A DNA stretch of 64,000 nucleotides from Symsagittifera roscoffensis (lineage: Eukaryota; Xenacoelomorpha; Acoela; Convolutidae), in the NCBI RefSeq assembly GCF_963678635.1, contig NC_087063.1, forward strand, positions 61,915,850 to 61,979,849. The letters run 5' to 3'. Position numbers and translations under genes: made by a program. This document shows, one piece after another, positions 62,801-64,000 of this stretch; positions within the stretch are counted from its first letter, which is position 1; each line of letters starts with the position of its first letter. Under the pieces are notes generated by a model. It was given only the letters and a program-made list of their open reading frames with translations, was not told the DNA's origin and did no database searches.

Positions 62801-64000
62801 CTATAATCGAAATAGAAGTTATTCAAACAACCGAAACCAGAATTACCCGAACAATCAATCAAGGAATAACTCATATAATAGATCGAACTATAACAGACCA
62901 AACAATAATTACCAAAACAGATCGCGAAATAATTCACAAAATCGACACTCAAGTTATAATAATCGTTATAGAAATTATTCCCAATCACCACACCGGAATA
63001 ATAATAACTATAATAATTCTAATAATCGCCACAGAAGTAGTACACCTAAACATCAAAGACAAATCAATCAAGTACAATCTAATCCAGAAACAACATCAGA
63101 CCCTCCAGGTATTGATGACACAGTAACTGATACGTTACAACTCAATCAAATAAACTGTACATCATCAGATTCAGAAAGTGATACTGAAAACACTCTTTCT
63201 ATCAATATGATAAAAGTCGAAAATGACTATGAATCTGTCATGTATGAACAACCCTTTTCATCACACATATATGAAAATCAATCAGAATTTCTTCAAAATT
63301 ATTACACTACACCCATAAATTCCACACCAACGACGCAAGAAACAAATGAGATTAACACTACAAATCAAACCAATAAAAATACCAAAACAAAATGCTTGAA
63401 TACAAACCACATTTATCAAAATATACAAAAAGAACAACCCAAAGAAAAAATTTGGACAATACCATTTCTCTTAGAAAGCCCAAGAAATAAAGAATTTCAA
63501 CCACCAGACCTTGAAATAGATTTTTTAATTGATTCAGGAGCAGAATCAAACATAATAAACATCCCCACATGGAATGAAATAAAAACTTTACACCCAAAGC
63601 TAACACCTCTTGAAACCTCCAGTAAGTTAGCAACAGCACAAGGATCAACATTGATAAACTACGGAAAAATCCAATTATTTCTCCTCCCCACCAGAACAAT
63701 GGAGCAAAGCAAAATTTTAAATAAGCCATTTAAACAAATATTCCATATCACTGACATTAAATATAATATCATTGGAATACCATTTATTTCAAAGTATATA
63801 CCAACAATTAACATACTAAATAGTAAAATATTAATCAAAGATAAATATACAAAAACAAAAGAAACATCCTTAACATTTTTTCAAAGATTAAATAAACAAC
63901 CACCATTCTTTTCAAAATTCTACCCGATATTTAACCAACAAAGAAAACACCTAAAACCACTATCAGGAAATATCTATAATTTTTCAATCAAACAAGTTCA
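59847..64000 (+). CDS. Ty3/gypsy-like gag-pol, N-terminal 1384 codons (runs off the window)
   Basis: I translated this frame codon by codon and found no stop from ATG 59847 to 64000. Residues 1-300 are unrecognised. About 300-590 are low-complexity and rich in Q, N, P and T (for example QPIQQQNLINTQSFQPIQQQ). Residues 599-800 are a retrotransposon capsid (KPLMVFTGTDPEYSVEDYL, DGAAQKWFSVLPLEIKSNW, then FTQEFSKMF). A CCHC knuckle, CNYCRRYGHSISEC, is at 842-855. About 870-1075 is an N/S/R/Y-rich tail with RN-SY-N repeats. The retropepsin site LIDSGAESNII has its catalytic Asp near 1229, followed by IIGIPFISKY. RT should follow outside. The protein is unusually long before RT. Confidence 0.9.
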   Translation, partial: MSSTHTPGEESPDDDEIFPFIVDATTDRGQHIFCKNLLLNLFEPGISPCKTEFPDVKIKRQIIDHYLKDICNITQQYGIYSIEFTSPNHNNRKYTIQTDDLDLEFSKVFSEYIKSIQYHNSQRANSIFTNEVFAIIYSYISILENEIPITNVSPTETSKHLRVRHEITLLSSYLNIIKENFTKDDVSQHTKHDLQKILAWFIIDYFTHNIDLIAQARKNFRPQNSNDDTAITEQSDYVWDPEWSHPAYISFPQSISSQAISTISYIRDYVKVIPLTIDATPLNYNTFLPDTQNNSLNSTVIHNENLNGTRNLTQQDIQTPSHFINEEIVHTTTTQQSISPIRPNLTTPRNTNPSQTQVTLQSTVKPSVAPKYSHMDYQTYRPMTIPSKTRKTFTRNNFADHNYNYTHPSKTYNQPQRNFNQYTRSRNWDNPMTQPNSINFQTNPPQDHNKNYPFFQQNKNKKQTSYQMDCLSSDDDFLQPDIFAPNTQEYRRQGIQRTRTNHRNFSPQPIDAQHQQPIQQQNLINTQSFQPIQQQNPMTAHSYQASQMQNEIPLPYYLQQHEITRNQLSNFSQMPNAAESLQMTMNPYLMGGSSTTSNKPLMVFTGTDPEYSVEDYLNAVTANLILNIGPEPINTPLHQNWIHRRTALIQTTLDGAAQKWFSVLPLEIKSNWKRFTQEFSKMFDSERNKQQQRVLCNEIRRLPNETIKQIAVRIETLVRKAYSLNTHDYKNTKMTEILMMTLTPQLRKIAIKKRASHPSSIREPDLDFRKLVDKLEQAEITMKLEETENLKLQYVNRIETTPTNINNIQESETDLVEKITEILNIYEKNPNFKGKPSFKKWCNYCRRYGHSISECRQKQQDNQNKPQKYKEPNKSFYQYMKKDQNLPNKTVYSNNSSGKPLPNNTNYTRNQSPYNSSYRGRSPERRNTHNSSQNHYNRPNSRNNYSRSHSNTQRFVSRSNSQSRNNYYPSNQSRNSSYNRNRNYSYNRNRSYSNNRNQNYPNNQSRNNSYNRSNYNRPNNNYQNRSRNNSQNRHSSYNNRYRNYSQSPHRNNNNYNNSNNRHRSSTPKHQRQINQVQSNPETTSDPPGIDDTVTDTLQLNQINCTSSDSESDTENTLSINMIKVENDYESVMYEQPFSSHIYENQSEFLQNYYTTPINSTPTTQETNEINTTNQTNKNTKTKCLNTNHIYQNIQKEQPKEKIWTIPFLLESPRNKEFQPPDLEIDFLIDSGAESNIINIPTWNEIKTLHPKLTPLETSSKLATAQGSTLINYGKIQLFLLPTRTMEQSKILNKPFKQIFHITDIKYNIIGIPFISKYIPTINILNSKILIKDKYTKTKETSLTFFQRLNKQPPFFSKFYPIFNQQRKHLKPLSGNIYNFSIKQV

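Larger units (their letters stand above)
57731..64000 (+). mobile_element. A-rich Ty3/gypsy-like LTR retrotransposon, 5' part
   Basis: The left end is the point where tandem copy 3 loses homology with copies 1 and 2 (ggtgtaa|tcttgg). The order is presumed LTR, PBS-like site, a 1.2 kb leader with hairpins and small ORFs, a 155-codon basic ORF, then gag-pol open to the window end, just past the protease. The plus strand is strikingly rich in A and poor in G. The right half (RT, RNase H, integrase, 3' LTR) is outside. Confidence 0.85.

Noticed and set aside
62710-63126. 138-codon I/T-rich frame inside the terminal element
   Set aside because: It is a different frame of the N/S/R/Y-rich repeat region of gag-pol, whose own frame is open throughout; composition follows from the repeats.

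Overview
This is an AT-rich window of a metazoan nuclear genome, most likely an invertebrate. The genes have introns and encode Cys-loop (nicotinic-type) ligand-gated channel subunits. Most of the remaining DNA is retrotransposons, LINE relics and short non-autonomous elements of animal type. I could not fix the phylum. No prokaryotic gene organisation, standard tRNA gene, rRNA or CRISPR array was seen.

Layout. 1-8.6 kb is a minus-strand mosaic of three broken Ty3/gypsy copies, patched together with a 2.17 kb segmental duplication carrying a stray receptor exon and with a 317 bp copied fragment. 8.9-13.4 kb holds receptor gene A (minus, three recognisable exons, TM4 exon not found). 13.4-26 kb has no complete gene; it carries decayed LINE pieces (16.8-19.8 kb), a TIR element (22.3-22.8 kb), a possible signal-peptide exon (24.06 kb) and copies of a dispersed repeat called DR1 here. 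26.4-35.4 kb is a structurally complete and apparently young BEL/Pao retrotransposon. It has two 469 bp LTRs, a PBS, an extra 214-codon ORF, a 1938-aa gag-pol and a PPT, and it sits inside a DR1 copy. 37.0-48.1 kb is receptor gene B (plus, four exons plus a possible first exon), whose 8.6 kb second intron holds Ty1/copia relics and more DR1. 50.2-57.7 kb is a tandem array of about 3.05 kb units, 2.5 copies, each full unit carrying a decayed gag fragment. 57.7-64.0 kb is the 5' part of an A-rich Ty3/gypsy-like element whose gag-pol frame stays open to the window end.

Genes A and B are divergently oriented paralogues. They share exon phases, a 219-bp Cys-loop exon and an unusual GC-AG intron after TM3. 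Both have the M2 signature of cation-selective channels and lack the vicinal cysteines of nicotinic alpha subunits. They would act as subunits of pentameric receptors in the plasma membrane.

The most unusual object is the BEL/Pao element. A degenerate tRNA-derived segment with exact A and B boxes lies in each LTR, an unrelated alpha/beta-looking ORF precedes gag, and a perfect 96-bp inverted repeat is translated inside gag. Splice sites and element ends were called by eye. The coordinates of repeats are approximate except where exact junctions are described.
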